60,526 nt of DNA from Arthrobacter sp. ISL-72 (GTDB lineage: Bacteria; Actinomycetota; Actinomycetes; Actinomycetales; Micrococcaceae), in contig NZ_JAGGPP010000017.1 of the NCBI RefSeq assembly GCF_018613755.1, positions 1 through 60,526 on the forward strand, written 5' to 3'. The number at the start of each line of letters is the position of its first letter. Positions within the stretch are counted from its first letter, which is position 1. This document shows positions 60,132 through 60,526 of this stretch, one piece after another. The translations under genes and the position numbers were made by a program. A model generated the notes under the pieces. The model worked only from the letters and a program-made list of their open reading frames with translations, did no database searches and was not told the origin of the DNA.

Positions 60132-60526
60132 ATGAAGCATGACGGAGAAATCATGGAAATTCTTGCTGCCTACGATCTGACCGGATCGTTGCGCGCCACC
60201 GCGGAGCTCACGGGCTGCTCCCACCACACTGTTGCCAGGCATATCGCTGCCCGCGACGTTGGCCGGCCCATCGCAGAGCCCGCGGCGCGGGACCGGGTCA
60301 CCGACGCCTATCTGCCCAAGATCGAGGAATGGATCGAGGCGTCCAAAGGCCGGATCCGCGCCGACAAAGCCCACGAGAAGCTCCTCGCCCTGGGCTATGA
60401 GGGTTCCGAGCGGTCCACCCGCCGCGCTGTCGCTCAGGTTAAGGCCGCGTGGCGGCTGGGCCACACACGTGTCCACCGGCCGTGGATCACTGAGCCGGGG
60501 ATGGGGCTGCAGTACGACTTCGGCGA
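60132..60526 (+). CDS. istA: IS21 family transposase IstA (5' part, cut by the window end)
   Basis: The first ~131 residues are visible. An N-terminal HTH (ATAELTGCSHHTVARHIAARD) binds the terminal repeats. A second helical DNA-binding region (IEEWIEASKGRIRADKAHEKL, STRRAVAQVKAAWR) follows. The DDE domain begins with GLQYDFG at the very edge. ATG 60132 is preferred from the family N-terminus. The gene is open to the end, so its integrity cannot be judged. A long open frame on the other strand is a shadow. Confidence 0.88.
   Translation, partial: MKHDGEIMEILAAYDLTGSLRATAELTGCSHHTVARHIAARDVGRPIAEPAARDRVTDAYLPKIEEWIEASKGRIRADKAHEKLLALGYEGSERSTRRAVAQVKAAWRLGHTRVHRPWITEPGMGLQYDFG

Larger units (their letters stand above)
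59914..60526 (+). mobile_element. IS21-family insertion sequence, left end (continues beyond the window)
   Basis: The element begins with TG at about 59914, followed by five related 17-19-bp units GGCCA...TGCCCA starting at 59921, 59945, 59967, 59990 and 60013 (22-24 bp apart). Multiple internal repeats of this kind are the transposase-binding sites at IS21-family ends. The istA gene follows. The exact first base and the right end (with istB) cannot be confirmed here. Confidence 0.8.

Noticed and set aside
59822..60154. Minus-strand open frame across the IS21 end repeats
   Set aside because: It encodes the repeat units themselves and overlaps the istA start; not a gene.

Overview
The window reads as high-GC chromosomal DNA from an actinobacterium of the Micrococcaceae, most likely Arthrobacter or Pseudarthrobacter. 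The evidence is the strong G/C bias at third codon positions, frequent GTG starts, an Lsr2 nucleoid protein, ClpC, an actinobacterial-type N-acetylglutamate synthase, DisA, and a PHO box of the kind known from Streptomyces. This assignment comes from gene content, not from a database search.

Layout. 0-16.4 kb is mostly core: lysS, a small membrane protein, lsr2, clpC, an S9 peptidase, an N-acetyltransferase, a short unreported ORF, the dhaKLM operon, a secreted protein, mutY, a membrane-anchored protein, disA and prfC. 16.4-21.2 kb holds a manganese catalase and a PucR-like regulator divergent from a ferredoxin reductase-fatty acid desaturase pair. 21.3-27.3 kb is a catabolic cluster: a polar amino-acid ABC transporter, a Gfo/Idh/MocA dehydrogenase and an FAD amine oxidase, divergent from a LacI-type regulator with two matching operators between them. 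radA and an FUSC-type membrane protein follow.

30.0-36.0 kb is a phosphate island. pstSCAB sits behind a PHO box and converges on a PiT transporter plus its DUF47 partner. After a conserved hypothetical gene, tRNA-Lys and a DOPA dioxygenase come the arabinose genes: a LacI regulator and araBDA at 38.3-43.5 kb, and a GH51 arabinofuranosidase at 48.6 kb. Both arabinose transcription units carry the same promoter-operator arrangement. Between them lie an HtrA-like protease, small and hypothetical genes, a nucleotidyltransferase, a NUDIX hydrolase and a pirin. A short-chain dehydrogenase, a third LacI regulator and the efeUOB iron uptake operon with DtxR-like boxes follow.

From about 55.7 kb the region becomes accessory and decayed. 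It contains a short-chain dehydrogenase beside a gutted HTH regulator, an alpha/beta hydrolase, a DedA protein, a gene-poor stretch, a ferritin pseudogene with an internal deletion, and the left end and transposase of an IS21-family element that runs off the window.

I saw no CRISPR array, prophage or clearly new defence system. The most distinctive signals are regulatory or small: two shared arabinose promoter-operators, twin operators for an atypical LacI protein, a chain of RNA hairpins between pstS and pstC, a tandem 15-bp repeat after pstB, an undescribed two-gene pair at 46.6-47.2 kb, a 54-codon ORF at 8.2 kb, and two genes caught in the act of decay.
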